In this document: piece by piece, positions 18,001 to 27,189 of the stretch
Layout: every line of letters begins with the position of its first letter
Position numbering within the stretch: the first letter of the stretch is position 1
Source: Coprococcus sp.
Lineage (GTDB): Bacteria > Bacillota > Clostridia > Lachnospirales > Lachnospiraceae
DNA: 64,000 nt
Direction of reading: 5' to 3'
Assembly (NCBI GenBank): GCA_016297325.1
Contig: JAEDGW010000002.1
Coordinates: 3,420 to 67,419 of the forward strand
Position numbers and translations under genes: made by a program
The notes under the pieces: model-generated
What the model saw: only the letters and a program-made list of their open reading frames with translations
Told to the model about the DNA's origin: nothing
Databases searched by the model: none

Positions 18001-19381
18001 AAAGGCTCTTTATGACATCATCCTGACCTATGACTGAGATACCATTCTCGGTTCCCACAGCCATATATCCAGATCTCATCTCTGTCACACAGTTCACAGC
18101 ATTGCTGATAAGTGAGGACTCGCCTCTGTTAAAACACTTGTACTGCCAGTTCCTGCTTACACGGATAACACCGTATATCTTGTACGTGGCTATCCACAGA
18201 TGATCCGAAGAGTCCACATACAGATCTCTTATACTTATTCCATACAATTTGCTTATGAGCTCATTATCACTTGCAGAGATCAATTTGCCCTTGGAATCAA
18301 CCACATAGAGTCCTTCATCAGTTCCTATGAACAGATTGCCATTGTAGCTGGTTACACAGTTGACGATGGAATTGCCTATGCCGTACTTCATCGTCACATC
18401 CTGAAACTTGCTCTGCTCAAGTAAAAGAAGGCCTTTTCTATATGATGTGAACCAGTAGTTCCCCTCAAAATCACAGGTCATATCACTCATTGACTCGTTG
18501 AATTTGAGGCTTCCAACCGTCACGATCTTGCCTTTGGATGTCAGATAGCCAACACCGTCATCGGCAAGCACCCATATACGGCTTCCATCAGAATACATCC
18601 TGTTAATTCCGTGAAGGCTTCCCGTATTTATGACAGACACTGTGCCCTTTGCAGTTATCTTGAGTATGCTGTATCCGGCAGAACCGTAATACCTGTTTCC
18701 CCTTGCATCAACGTACAGTGAATTTATATCGTCTATACCGTACTCAGTCTTCGATGATACGATAATCTGTCTGTCGGCATACACAGTTATGAGAACATCA
18801 TTATTTGCAACGGCATATACAGTTCCATTGTAACCGGATATGTTTCCTATGCTGAGACCCGATATCCTCTCATCTGTGATCGTCTGGACGCCATCCTTAT
18901 CCATGCAGTAGATTCCTGACGAACATGCCATCCACAGATTCTTGTCACTGTCCTCATACATTGCATTGATGGATGACACACCGAGATTGTACATCTCAGA
19001 CACCCTGTGGAATGTTCCGTCATTGTACACATACAGTCCATAGTTGTCTGTTCCGACATACAGCTTGTCATCTGCAGTCAGATAAATGCAGTTGATGGAA
19101 TACTTTGTTCCGTCCTCATTTGAATCCAGCGGAAACAGTGTAAATTCACTTCCGTCATATCTGTATAGTCCATTGTCTGTTCCTATCCATATATATCCAC
19201 TTGTGGACTGGCATACGCAGTTGGCTGCGCCGCTGTCAAATCCCTCGTCATCTGCAAATGTCCTCTGGTTGTAATTCGATGTAAAATTTTCATCAGCAAA
19301 CACTTCAAGCCGTGACGACATCACAATCGCCACGGCTATCATAGTCACAAGTATTGTAAATTTCCTAAGCTGCTCTCTCAT
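15065..19381 (-). CDS. very large hybrid sensor histidine kinase (beta-propeller sensor, REC, Hpt)
   Basis: 1438-residue membrane sensor. Order: signal peptide or anchor (about 8-28); extracytoplasmic two-component-regulator propeller repeats (about 50-630, recurring IWIGTDNGLY-type units); Y_Y_Y domain (about 655-740); membrane helix (752-774); coiled linker; HisKA with phospho-acceptor His810 in NHEIRTPLN; ATPase domain with SDTGLG near 998; receiver with Asp1146 in FIDTVMP; Hpt-like segment with His1297 in IIHDIKSSS. There is no DNA-binding domain, so phosphate must pass to a separate regulator not seen here. Architecture recalls Bacteroides polysaccharide sensors but ends in Hpt. An acidic insert (about 950-985) interrupts the ATPase domain. 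GGAGG lies 5 bases before the ATG; it follows the M18 gene after 29 bases. Confidence 0.9.
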   Translation of the reverse strand: MREQLRKFTILVTMIAVAIVMSSRLEVFADENFTSNYNQRTFADDEGFDSGAANCVCQSTSGYIWIGTDNGLYRYDGSEFTLFPLDSNEDGTKYSINCIYLTADDKLYVGTDNYGLYVYNDGTFHRVSEMYNLGVSSINAMYEDSDKNLWMACSSGIYCMDKDGVQTITDERISGLSIGNISGYNGTVYAVANNDVLITVYADRQIIVSSKTEYGIDDINSLYVDARGNRYYGSAGYSILKITAKGTVSVINTGSLHGINRMYSDGSRIWVLADDGVGYLTSKGKIVTVGSLKFNESMSDMTCDFEGNYWFTSYRKGLLLLEQSKFQDVTMKYGIGNSIVNCVTSYNGNLFIGTDEGLYVVDSKGKLISASDNELISKLYGISIRDLYVDSSDHLWIATYKIYGVIRVSRNWQYKCFNRGESSLISNAVNCVTEMRSGYMAVGTENGISVIGQDDVIKSLSRMDGLDNPDIISLYVDADGQLYAGSNGAGVFIVDDDYNVSALSLDDNQKMSVVSSMVQGSSGLWIGTDNGLYYQEGTVRQITTVDNTNSIYDLILDDDGYLWIFGSRGMYRYYEKDILSSADPEYISFSKNDGIISNIVEKSTNYVSKTGIVYVCCDEGLCKINLGAEYVNEVAPKVRIASVEVDGSEYQFSDLDGHIDVPKNTNRITVKFSVLSYVNRADITVDYHLEGFESESRTLTGNDRMEVEYTNLEGGTYTFVLSAKNADGIECDEPLTFVINKELGFFETNLAKLLIVLVVMLLILIGIVVARSIFRLLRRQNEQVEELSKKSEEAEKSNQAKNDYVNYLNHEIRTPLNNIIAISEMAMRNCGDVQSEEYSQYSAMYAAGREILDMSDGISRLSNLKDDIIDPAYNQYFASDLIDELAEKFKSAVNRDLVDLKVSIEDNIPNGLIGDMAAVRTILENIFAWSASTTKEGYISVDVDWRLARRADEDSDEAEAEDYTVSEYSELIEEPETEISRIFDRDHDEIYLDFKISDTGLGVKEERLGTLFELDDSYEKSDIGMFRVSLGLAIAKELVRMLDGSISAESIYGAGTTIRFSIKQSVFDYSYVNYNERKRKEMARRNANSHLWLPDVRILIVDDSEITLQVEKTIFDTYGLACDVATSGFDALDNVMVNNYDMVFIDTVMPVMDGLDTVREIRNLDGEEFKKLPVVALSANTVDTSREEILTSGFNDVIVKPIELDQAEAMLRTYISEEKIKEKDNELSQTEDDINYIEDAVLLGRFVAVEDAVRAMGGNFQTFNMFLRSYRDEYRDEVQMLRTYIDDDVRRYKNIIHDIKSSSANISAYGIERKAANLESAINIGNQQYAKDNTRDFVAIMNDFFKQIDKYMARIEHTDETEAVEKEFKEGINKGKLKELRAFLRAGDREPVEGIMRDIDRYQYGDIDTEFLTALREYLNMGDYQTSSEMIDQYLNSI

Positions 19382-19410
19382 TTATTCCTCCGAAAATCCC
19401 CGGGAAATGA

Positions 19411-20790
19411 TCACGCCTCCTTGAGGAATGCAACATATCCCTTCTTGGTCTCGTATATATCAGCCTTGGATGTCACTTCCCATGGAGCGTGCATGTTCAG
19501 CACCGCAACGCCACAGTCGATGACTTCCATTCCATACAGTGAAAGTATATATGCGATCGTTCCGCCGCCGCCGACATCAACCTTGCCAAGCTCTGCTGTC
19601 TGGTATGTGATCTCGGCATCGTCCATGATCTTTCTTATGGCTGCCATATATTCTGCATTTGCATCGTTTGAACCGGATTTACCTCTTGAACCGGTGAATT
19701 TGTTGAATACCATTCCCTCGCCAAATATAGCTGCGTTCTTCTTGTCAAATGCAGACTCAAATGTCGGATCAAAGCCGGCAGATACATCAGATGAAAGCAT
19801 CCTTGATGATGCAAGACATCTTCTGAGTGACAGTTCTGAGAAATCTCCCATGGCATTCATGATCTCTGCAACAGTATTCTCAAAGAAATGTGACTGCATT
19901 CCTGTTGCGCCAACACTTCCTATCTCTTCCTTGTCAGTCAGGAGACAGCATGTAGTCTTATCAGGTGATCCAACTTCCAGCATGGCCACAAGTGATGTGA
20001 ATGCACACACTCTGTCATCCTGTCCATACGCCATGATCATGCTCTCATCTATGCCACAGTTTCTTGACTTTCCGGCAGGAACTATCTCAAGCTCTGCTGA
20101 GAGAAAATCTTCTTCCTTCATGCCATACTTCTTCTCCAGAAGTTCAAGTGCTGCTTCCTTGACAGCCTCCTTCTCCTTTCCTGCCAGAGGTCTGCTGGCA
20201 AAAAGGATATCAAGCTGCTCACCCTCGATGACAGAATCCGCTCTCTTCTTGAGCTGCTCCTGTGAGAGATGTATAAGCAGATCTGTGACACAGAATACAG
20301 GATCGTTCTTGTCCTCTCCTATATTGACATTCACAACCTCTCCATCTGTCTTTGCTATCACACCGTGTATCGCAAGTGGAAGTGTAACCCACTGGTACTT
20401 CTTGATACCACCGTAATAATGTGTGTCAAGATATGCAAATCCGCCCTTCTCATAAAGAGGATTCTGCTTCACATCCATTCTCGGGGAATCGATGTGTGCT
20501 CCAAGTATATTCATTCCCTTTTCAAGTTTCTTCTTTCCTATGGTGAACATTGCTACTGTCTTGTTCATCCACACAGCATATACCTTGTCGCCTGCCTCTA
20601 TCTTCTCTTTGTTCTTGATGATCTTCCTTATATCGCGGAAGCCCTTATCCTCGGCCTGTTTAACTATCTCCTTCACGCACTCGCGCTCAGTCTTGCCGTT
20701 GTCAAGGAATTCTCTGTAGTCCTTGCACAGGCTCTCAAGCTCCTTGATCTCATCCTTTTTGTATTTACTCCATGCATTTTTCTGTGTCAT
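19411..20790 (-). CDS. M18 family aminopeptidase
   Basis: Cytosolic zinc aminopeptidase of the aspartyl/aminopeptidase I family, forming large self-compartmentalised shells in known members. 459 residues. Metal and catalytic motifs are seen in order: GAHIDSPRMDVKQNP (His-x-Asp), GQDDRVCAF (bridging Asp), LTDKEEIGSVG (Glu-Glu pair), and VLNMHAPWEVTSKAD (C-terminal His). Strong site AAGGAGG before the ATG at 20790. It lies between the ABC transporter genes and the hybrid kinase and is probably co-transcribed with them. Preference for acidic or other residues cannot be read from the sequence. Confidence 0.92.
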   Translation of the reverse strand: MTQKNAWSKYKKDEIKELESLCKDYREFLDNGKTERECVKEIVKQAEDKGFRDIRKIIKNKEKIEAGDKVYAVWMNKTVAMFTIGKKKLEKGMNILGAHIDSPRMDVKQNPLYEKGGFAYLDTHYYGGIKKYQWVTLPLAIHGVIAKTDGEVVNVNIGEDKNDPVFCVTDLLIHLSQEQLKKRADSVIEGEQLDILFASRPLAGKEKEAVKEAALELLEKKYGMKEEDFLSAELEIVPAGKSRNCGIDESMIMAYGQDDRVCAFTSLVAMLEVGSPDKTTCCLLTDKEEIGSVGATGMQSHFFENTVAEIMNAMGDFSELSLRRCLASSRMLSSDVSAGFDPTFESAFDKKNAAIFGEGMVFNKFTGSRGKSGSNDANAEYMAAIRKIMDDAEITYQTAELGKVDVGGGGTIAYILSLYGMEVIDCGVAVLNMHAPWEVTSKADIYETKKGYVAFLKEA

Positions 20791-20858
20791 GATCTATACC
20801 TCCTTATATTGAGCATCAGCCATTTTTTGTCCGTCTCAGGCAGTTTGCTGACACATCA

Positions 20859-22529
20859 TCACTCGCTATAAACATCGGTGTCTATATTCGTTGTAGACTT
20901 TATCATAGTGTTTCTTCTTAGTATGAGGAACATGGCTCCCGCTATCACAAAATATATTATATACACAATGTACGACTGAACCATGGTAAATCTGAATATG
21001 ATATACCCGATTGCACACAAAACTATGGCTGTCACTATCGCTATAGCCATGTTGAAGAATGCATTCAGATTGCCTCTGAGTGCGCCATACTCGTCCTCCC
21101 AGTCAAGCTTTGGATGGGTGGAATCCAGAATGGTTCCCGTGTATGTGCATATTCCTGAACAGATAACTCCGATCACCACGTAATATATGCTGTCGACCAG
21201 ACTGCAGTCCATATATACACACAGTATAGCTGTGGTTATGATTATAGTCACACCGCTGAATATCATGCTTATCCATACCTTGACACGCACCTGGATATCA
21301 TAAGCCATAGGGATGTGCTTCATAAATGATATATGACTTCCCTCCCTTGTAAATGATGTGGATGCGATACTGTTCATCGCTGTCGCAAAGAATGCCACAG
21401 CCGTAACTGCTATGAGCATGATAGCATCTGAGAGGAAATATCCCTTTTCAAATGTAGTTCTGAATGACCTGATGGAATCAGCCGTCGCAGGTATATTGAA
21501 AAGTGCGATCACAATGATCGGCCATATGACATTTACAACCACGCAATATTTTCTGTACGCCGGCGTTCTGACCAGTGTCTTTACTTCCTTCTTCATATAT
21601 GACTTAAAAGGCGTGTTTATCGCAAAGCTTTCTTCCTTTATCCTGTCCCTGTTTCTCCTGCCGGATCTTCCGGTGGACGACACAAGGTACACACCCTTAA
21701 GGTAAAGTTTGTTACCGAGGAATAACAGCAATCCTATACATGCAGCATTCACCAGAATGAACAGCAGCATATAAAGTATACTGTTCTCTCCAACCGCCTT
21801 TAAAAAGAGCGGAACGGTGAAAAATACCTTATTCATGATATTTATAAATATATTGTCACCATTTTTAAGACTGTCTATGTAATTATTTATATTTACAGAA
21901 TCCATCTGTGCAAATGACCATGCAAAAAGTCCTGCAAACACAGCTATGGCTATTCCCACCATAAAATCCACGTTGCGGAGAAGCTTCGCCCTGCTGAAAA
22001 ATGCCATCACGATAAGTGAAAATATACCACAGTAAACAAGTGGCAGCACCGGGAGCAGAAATACTCCTATCAGCGAAGTAATAACTGATACGATCTTTAT
22101 GTCCGCCGCAACAAAATATCCTATAAATCCACAGAACAGGATCATGAACTCCATAACACTCTCTGCAAAATATGCATGCGTGAATTTGGCTGCAACAAGC
22201 TCAGCCGGCTTTACAGGAAGCGGCAAAAGGTGATCCAGATCTGACGAAAAATAAAGCAGATTGAATATGACCATTATGCTGAATATGACTCCAAATACAG
22301 ACATCAGCTGTACCACAAGGTTGAGTCCCTGCACATCTCCGCCTGCCTCTCTGAGTGCTGAGGTCATAATATAAACTATAAATCCGACCACGAAGCAGCA
22401 CGGTATCATGATACAGCACATGGCGATAATTCCCATCACTTTGTAGGTCTTGGCCTTCTCGCCGTGTTCAGGCATCTCCATGTCGTTATTCTTCGTGATC
22501 ATTTTGAGCAGCGTTCTAAAATTCTTCAT
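20859..22529 (-). CDS. ABC transporter permease (ABC-2-like)
   Basis: 556-residue polytopic membrane protein with about ten to twelve hydrophobic segments, for example VMGIIAMCCIMIPCCFVVGF and FILVNAACIGLLLFLGN. A basic loop (near RSGRRNRDRIKEE) lies mid-protein. The gene overlaps the upstream ATPase gene by 14 bases, so the two should form one exporter: the permease is the membrane part. The substrate is not indicated by sequence; partners of this type often export peptides, drugs or lipids. Confidence 0.85.
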   Translation of the reverse strand: MKNFRTLLKMITKNNDMEMPEHGEKAKTYKVMGIIAMCCIMIPCCFVVGFIVYIMTSALREAGGDVQGLNLVVQLMSVFGVIFSIMVIFNLLYFSSDLDHLLPLPVKPAELVAAKFTHAYFAESVMEFMILFCGFIGYFVAADIKIVSVITSLIGVFLLPVLPLVYCGIFSLIVMAFFSRAKLLRNVDFMVGIAIAVFAGLFAWSFAQMDSVNINNYIDSLKNGDNIFINIMNKVFFTVPLFLKAVGENSILYMLLFILVNAACIGLLLFLGNKLYLKGVYLVSSTGRSGRRNRDRIKEESFAINTPFKSYMKKEVKTLVRTPAYRKYCVVVNVIWPIIVIALFNIPATADSIRSFRTTFEKGYFLSDAIMLIAVTAVAFFATAMNSIASTSFTREGSHISFMKHIPMAYDIQVRVKVWISMIFSGVTIIITTAILCVYMDCSLVDSIYYVVIGVICSGICTYTGTILDSTHPKLDWEDEYGALRGNLNAFFNMAIAIVTAIVLCAIGYIIFRFTMVQSYIVYIIYFVIAGAMFLILRRNTMIKSTTNIDTDVYSE

Positions 22530-23241
22530 GCGTCATCTCCACAAAAATCTCCTCAAGAGATTTGTTCTTATGCTGTGCCTCAAGCGCCTCAAGGGTCCCC
22601 TGATATATATCCTGTCCCTTGCGTATCATGATTATCTTATCACATAACTTCTCTGCCACCTCAAGAACATGTGTTGAGAAAAATACACAGTTGCCTGCAT
22701 CTGCGTGCTCTCTCATCATCTTCTTGAGCTCATATGCAGCATTAGGATCAAGTCCTGTCATAGGCTCGTCCAGGATCCATACAGGTGGATTGTGCACAAG
22801 TGCAGCTATGACCATCATCTTCTGGCGCATGCCATGTGAATAGCTCACCATCTGTCTGTTCAGGCTGTCCTCCATGCCGAATCTCTCCGCCATCTGCTCT
22901 ATCCTCTTCTTGCGGTCATTCGTGGATACCCCATATATGTCCGCAATAAAATTAACATATTCAAAACCTGTCAGTCTGAGAAAGATATCAGGATTATCTG
23001 CTATATATCCCATGGACTGCTTGGCCTGTATTGGTTCTTTACTCATGTCATGGCCATTTATCACAACCCGACCCTCTGTGGGCATGAGTATTCCTGTGAG
23101 CATCTTGATGGTAGTCGTCTTGCCTGCTCCGTTCTGTCCGACAAATCCGACTATCTCACCTTTGTTTATATGGAAACTCAGATTGTTCACCGATACAAAA
23201 TCCCCGCCGTACACTTTCTTCAGATTCTCCGCTATTATCAT
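22516..23241 (-). CDS. ABC transporter ATP-binding protein
   Basis: 241 residues. Walker A GQNGAGKTTTIKML, Q-loop MGYIADNPDIF, signature YSHGMRQKMM (usual LSGGMRQ altered to SHGMRQ), Walker B VWILDEPMTGLDP, and the switch His in FFSTHVLEVAEKL. It pairs with the permease that starts 14 bases inside its 3' end. ATG at 23241 with AAGGATAAACGT upstream and its own promoter at 23287-23315. Confidence 0.93.
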   Translation of the reverse strand: MIIAENLKKVYGGDFVSVNNLSFHINKGEIVGFVGQNGAGKTTTIKMLTGILMPTEGRVVINGHDMSKEPIQAKQSMGYIADNPDIFLRLTGFEYVNFIADIYGVSTNDRKKRIEQMAERFGMEDSLNRQMVSYSHGMRQKMMVIAALVHNPPVWILDEPMTGLDPNAAYELKKMMREHADAGNCVFFSTHVLEVAEKLCDKIIMIRKGQDIYQGTLEALEAQHKNKSLEEIFVEMTHEEF

Positions 23242-23286
23242 ACGTTTATCCTTTCCCAGATCATAATGACATTTTTGCCACCATTT

Positions 23287-23315
23287 ATTATACCAACTGA
23301 AAGGGCTGTTTACAA
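23287..23315 (-). promoter_or_regulatory. promoter of the ABC transporter operon
   Basis: Minus strand TTGTAA (23310-23315), 17-base spacer, TATAAT (23287-23292), 46 bases before the ATPase ATG. The -35 box overlaps the addA stop codon. Confidence 0.6.
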
Positions 23316-26300
23316 GTTTACTGTTGTGTCAAGACAGAATGAATATATAACTTTTTCCTTAACTTTTAGTCCTGTCAATTTTTCAAGGACATCTGCGTAT
23401 TTTTCAAGCTGGACATGATACTTTGTGACCAGATCCTGCACATTCTTCACGGTGTCAGTCTTGTAGTCCATGAGCACTATCTCTCCGTCTTCTATAAAAT
23501 ACGCATCTATTATTCCCTGCACCACTATGGTCTCATCTCCGCAGTCACGGTATGCACTGTTTATCTCCCCGGGAGTCATCATCATGTAAAACTGTCTCTC
23601 CCTGAAAAGCCTGCCAGAACTGTCTGCTGCAGCCATTCTCTGTCCGAGCTCACTCTGTATCATCTTGTGTATCTTTTCAGGGCGTATCCGATCCCTGTAC
23701 ACATCATCAAACAGCCCGAGCTCAAACACACGGAGGACATCCCTTTCCGCTCCGGAGACGTCTGTCTGGCCAAAATCAGCAAGCTCCATGATCTTGTGAT
23801 ATATAGTTCCTATCTCGTTGCCATGAACCACACGCTCTTCGCACATAAATGCGGGAACCGGAGCATTCTCCTTCCGCTTGTACACCTTCTGCACGCTGTT
23901 TCCGGCGGATTCGATCTCCTCGCCCTGTGACTGGAGTCTCTTGATCTCAGTTATGGACATCTTGCTCCTAAGTCCGGAACTCTTATAGCCATACTCGTAT
24001 TCTATACCCTCACGTATCTTGTCACACAGACTGGCATCCACACTGCTCTCAGTTTCAGATTTCTCTTTATCTTCTGTATATATTTCATTCTCAATCAAAC
24101 TTTCATCAGATGTCTGGGCGTCCACATCATCCGGGATTCCGACAAAGCTGTCAGCCTTAACAGTGTCAATAACAACATATTCATCACATTCCGTGTAACA
24201 GAGAGCAGTATAGATCCACGCTGCATAACATCTGGCACTCATGACTGCTGCATAGTTCATTCTCTTACCAAGCACATAACTCCGGCAGTTCTCAGTGAAT
24301 GAATCCATGTCCTTAATGCATGCCGTCATGTAAAGCTTCTCCTTTGCCCTTGTGAGCGCCACATACAGAATACGCATTTCTTCAGCATAAGTCTCCGATC
24401 TGATCGTGTCTGTCATGACCTTTCTGATAAAAGAATCACGTTTCACACGGGATTTTACATCGATCTGATTGCACGCCAGATAATAGTCCTGATGGACGAG
24501 CACATTCTCCTTCATATCCATCTGGTTGAACTCTTTGCCAAGCCCTGCCACAAACACGATCGGGAATTCCAGCCCCTTACTCTTGTGCATGGTCATGACC
24601 CTGACAACATTCTCATTCTCACCCACCACGTCAGCCTCGGCAAAGTCCAGATCATTTGTCCTAAGCTCACTCACATAGCGGATGAAGTTAAATACACCCT
24701 TGCTGTTCTTCTCAAAATCATCAGCCTTGCGCATGAGCATATCTATGTTCGCCTGCCTGCGTTTTCCCATAGGTCTGGCACCTGCGAACCAGTAGTATCC
24801 AGTCTCATCCAGAACATACCTTATAATGTCGCTTATAGACATATAATTCTTGTTCTCCTTCAGATAGTCCAGCATGTTCAAAAATGCACCGAGCTTCTTT
24901 ACAGCGGGGATATCCTCCCCCTCATGGCATTCCATATAATCCATGACCTTGTCGTACAGTCTCACATTGTAATCCTTTGCATCCTTCTCATACTGAACTC
25001 TGTACTCACCCGCAATGCGCGCAAGTTCCTCCTCATTAAGTCCTGCAAGAGGCGACCGGAGAACCGCCGCAAGATCTATATCAACATAGCTGTTGTCGAC
25101 AATGGACAACATGCTTACAAGAACACTTATCTCGGCAGCATCAAAATATCCCTTCTCGCTCTCTATATAAAGAGGCACTCCGACAGCCTCAAACACCTTC
25201 TCATAATCTGACGACGCAGAGGAAACACTTCTGAGCAACACAACTATATCCCTGTACTCGGCTTTTCTCTTCCCGCCGTCCACAAAAACAGGCTCCGGGC
25301 CATCGACGATCTGTTTTATCTTGCCGGCTATGTACTCAGCTTCAACCTCAGTCTTTGTCACATCTGTATATGGATCCACTTCACTCATATTGTTGTCTAT
25401 AAGTATGAGTTCTGACTTAGGTCCCTGATACACATCAGCAGGCTCAATCATGACATCCCCAGAGATTGCATATCTTGAATTGAGCTGCGCCGCTGCGTCA
25501 TATTCTATATCCCCGATCTCACGCCTCATGACCTGTGAGAATATAGAGTTCACGGTCTTTAACACATTTATCTCACTTCGGAAATTTCTGGACAGAAGTA
25601 TGCAGTTTCCAACGGCATCCGCCTTTGCCTCCTCGTCATCCGCAAGTCTTACATAAGTGTCATATTTGCCTATGAACAGATCTGGTCTTGCCATCCTGAA
25701 TTTGTAGATACTCTGCTTCATGTCTCCCACCATGAACATATTGTTGATGTTCTCTCCATGGCCGGCCACACTTCCGAGTATATATTCCTGTATAAAGTTG
25801 CTGTCCTGATACTCATCTATAAGTATCTCCCTGTATCTTGCAGCCACCTCACGCCCAATCTCAGATGGCACAGGCCTGCCATCCTTCACGCCATCGCAGA
25901 GTATTCGATACGCAAACTCCTCTATATCATGGAACTCGAAGAGATTCTTCTCCATCTTCACCTTCATAAGCTCATCCATATAAAGCTCAGTCAGGTCGAG
26001 CACAGCGGTAAGTGTAGGCGCCATCATCTTCATCTGGCTTATTATGTCGTCCACGTCTACAGAATAGGCTATGATATCATTTATCATCTTCTTGTAGACT
26101 TCACGCCTTGCCTTGATCATATCGCGTTTGTCCGGATCTGCGTCAGCGCCGGTAGTCACCAGCCTGTCAAATGCGTAACATATGCTCTGTCCGTCCGCAT
26201 TCTTCTCCATCTTCTGCCCCGCAGGCCTGATAGATGCGCTGTATATGTCGCAGAGCACAAAGAGATCTCCCTTTTTCGGGTCAGACAAGCCACCGCAGCT

Positions 26301-27185
26301 ATTAACCATATCCTGTATCATCAGTACATCCTGATCTATCCTGAGGCCATACGCCGCAAGGCCGTAACTTTCTGTGGCATATTTCTGGCACTCCTTTGCC
26401 ATATCCAGTGCAGCGCAGAGCATGCTGTGAACCCGCCCTGCAAATGCTGCGACCATCGGCATCTTCATAACCGCCTTGCGTTTTTCCTGAACCGAAGCGT
26501 CATGATCCACTCCCAGAGTCAGAGCGTGTCTGGCATTTTCTATCCACTGGTGCGGATCCGGATAACTGGATATAGCACCCATTATCTTTTCTATGATATC
26601 TGTAATGGCTCCATCCTTCTCCTTTGAGGCAAATGTCTTCACCAGGTGCAGAAATCCAGGCACAAGATTCTCGTCCTCATAGCACATCTCCATGACCTGA
26701 TCGCAGACATCCTTTCGGATGATCTTCATCTCAGTGGCATCCCCTATGTCAAATGCCGAGTCGAGCTGAACCTTTGCAAAATATTCCTTGACTATCCGAA
26801 GACAGAAACTGTCTATCGTACATATCTCGGCATGATTGATGAGCGTCATCTGACGGATCAGATGCTCATCGCTCCTGTTATCCTTCTGCAGCATGTCTAT
26901 CTTCTTCTGCAGCTCCCTGCCAACTTTCTCTTTCATCTGGGCTGCCGCCGCATTGGTAAATGTAACAACAAGGAGTTCATCCACATCCACCGGCTCATAG
27001 CCTTCTATCCGTTCTCCTCTGGCGTCAAAACCTGACACCATCTGAATGATCCTCTCAACAAGCACAGCCGTCTTTCCGGAGCCAGCCGCAGCCGCAACCA
27101 GAAGATTGCCCTTTCTGGTGTCTATGACATGAGCCTGCTGGGGCGTCCACTTTATTTCATTTTCTACTTTCTGCTCACTGCCCAT
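23310..27185 (-). CDS. addA: ATP-dependent helicase/nuclease subunit A
   Basis: UvrD-like helicase and nuclease subunit of AddAB, which resects double-strand breaks to a Chi-type site for RecA loading. 1291 residues from the ATG at 27185, chosen because AGGAGAG lies about 10 bases upstream and the addB stop is just before it; a GTG at 27233 is in frame but would overlap addB. Seen: WTPQQAHVIDTRKGNLLV, Walker A AAAGSGKT (about 33-39), LIDEYQDSN, FMVGDMKQSIYKFR, VVRVMTMHKSKGLEFPIVF, LYVALTRAKEKLYM, and the C-terminal nuclease motif IVLMDYKTD. B. subtilis AddA is 1232 residues. Confidence 0.96.
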   Translation of the reverse strand: MGSEQKVENEIKWTPQQAHVIDTRKGNLLVAAAAGSGKTAVLVERIIQMVSGFDARGERIEGYEPVDVDELLVVTFTNAAAAQMKEKVGRELQKKIDMLQKDNRSDEHLIRQMTLINHAEICTIDSFCLRIVKEYFAKVQLDSAFDIGDATEMKIIRKDVCDQVMEMCYEDENLVPGFLHLVKTFASKEKDGAITDIIEKIMGAISSYPDPHQWIENARHALTLGVDHDASVQEKRKAVMKMPMVAAFAGRVHSMLCAALDMAKECQKYATESYGLAAYGLRIDQDVLMIQDMVNSCGGLSDPKKGDLFVLCDIYSASIRPAGQKMEKNADGQSICYAFDRLVTTGADADPDKRDMIKARREVYKKMINDIIAYSVDVDDIISQMKMMAPTLTAVLDLTELYMDELMKVKMEKNLFEFHDIEEFAYRILCDGVKDGRPVPSEIGREVAARYREILIDEYQDSNFIQEYILGSVAGHGENINNMFMVGDMKQSIYKFRMARPDLFIGKYDTYVRLADDEEAKADAVGNCILLSRNFRSEINVLKTVNSIFSQVMRREIGDIEYDAAAQLNSRYAISGDVMIEPADVYQGPKSELILIDNNMSEVDPYTDVTKTEVEAEYIAGKIKQIVDGPEPVFVDGGKRKAEYRDIVVLLRSVSSASSDYEKVFEAVGVPLYIESEKGYFDAAEISVLVSMLSIVDNSYVDIDLAAVLRSPLAGLNEEELARIAGEYRVQYEKDAKDYNVRLYDKVMDYMECHEGEDIPAVKKLGAFLNMLDYLKENKNYMSISDIIRYVLDETGYYWFAGARPMGKRRQANIDMLMRKADDFEKNSKGVFNFIRYVSELRTNDLDFAEADVVGENENVVRVMTMHKSKGLEFPIVFVAGLGKEFNQMDMKENVLVHQDYYLACNQIDVKSRVKRDSFIRKVMTDTIRSETYAEEMRILYVALTRAKEKLYMTACIKDMDSFTENCRSYVLGKRMNYAAVMSARCYAAWIYTALCYTECDEYVVIDTVKADSFVGIPDDVDAQTSDESLIENEIYTEDKEKSETESSVDASLCDKIREGIEYEYGYKSSGLRSKMSITEIKRLQSQGEEIESAGNSVQKVYKRKENAPVPAFMCEERVVHGNEIGTIYHKIMELADFGQTDVSGAERDVLRVFELGLFDDVYRDRIRPEKIHKMIQSELGQRMAAADSSGRLFRERQFYMMMTPGEINSAYRDCGDETIVVQGIIDAYFIEDGEIVLMDYKTDTVKNVQDLVTKYHVQLEKYADVLEKLTGLKVKEKVIYSFCLDTTVNL

Positions 27186-27189
27186 ATCA

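Noticed and set aside
24492..26627. Long plus-strand open frames opposite addA
   Set aside because: Antisense shadows; the addA motifs on minus are unambiguous.
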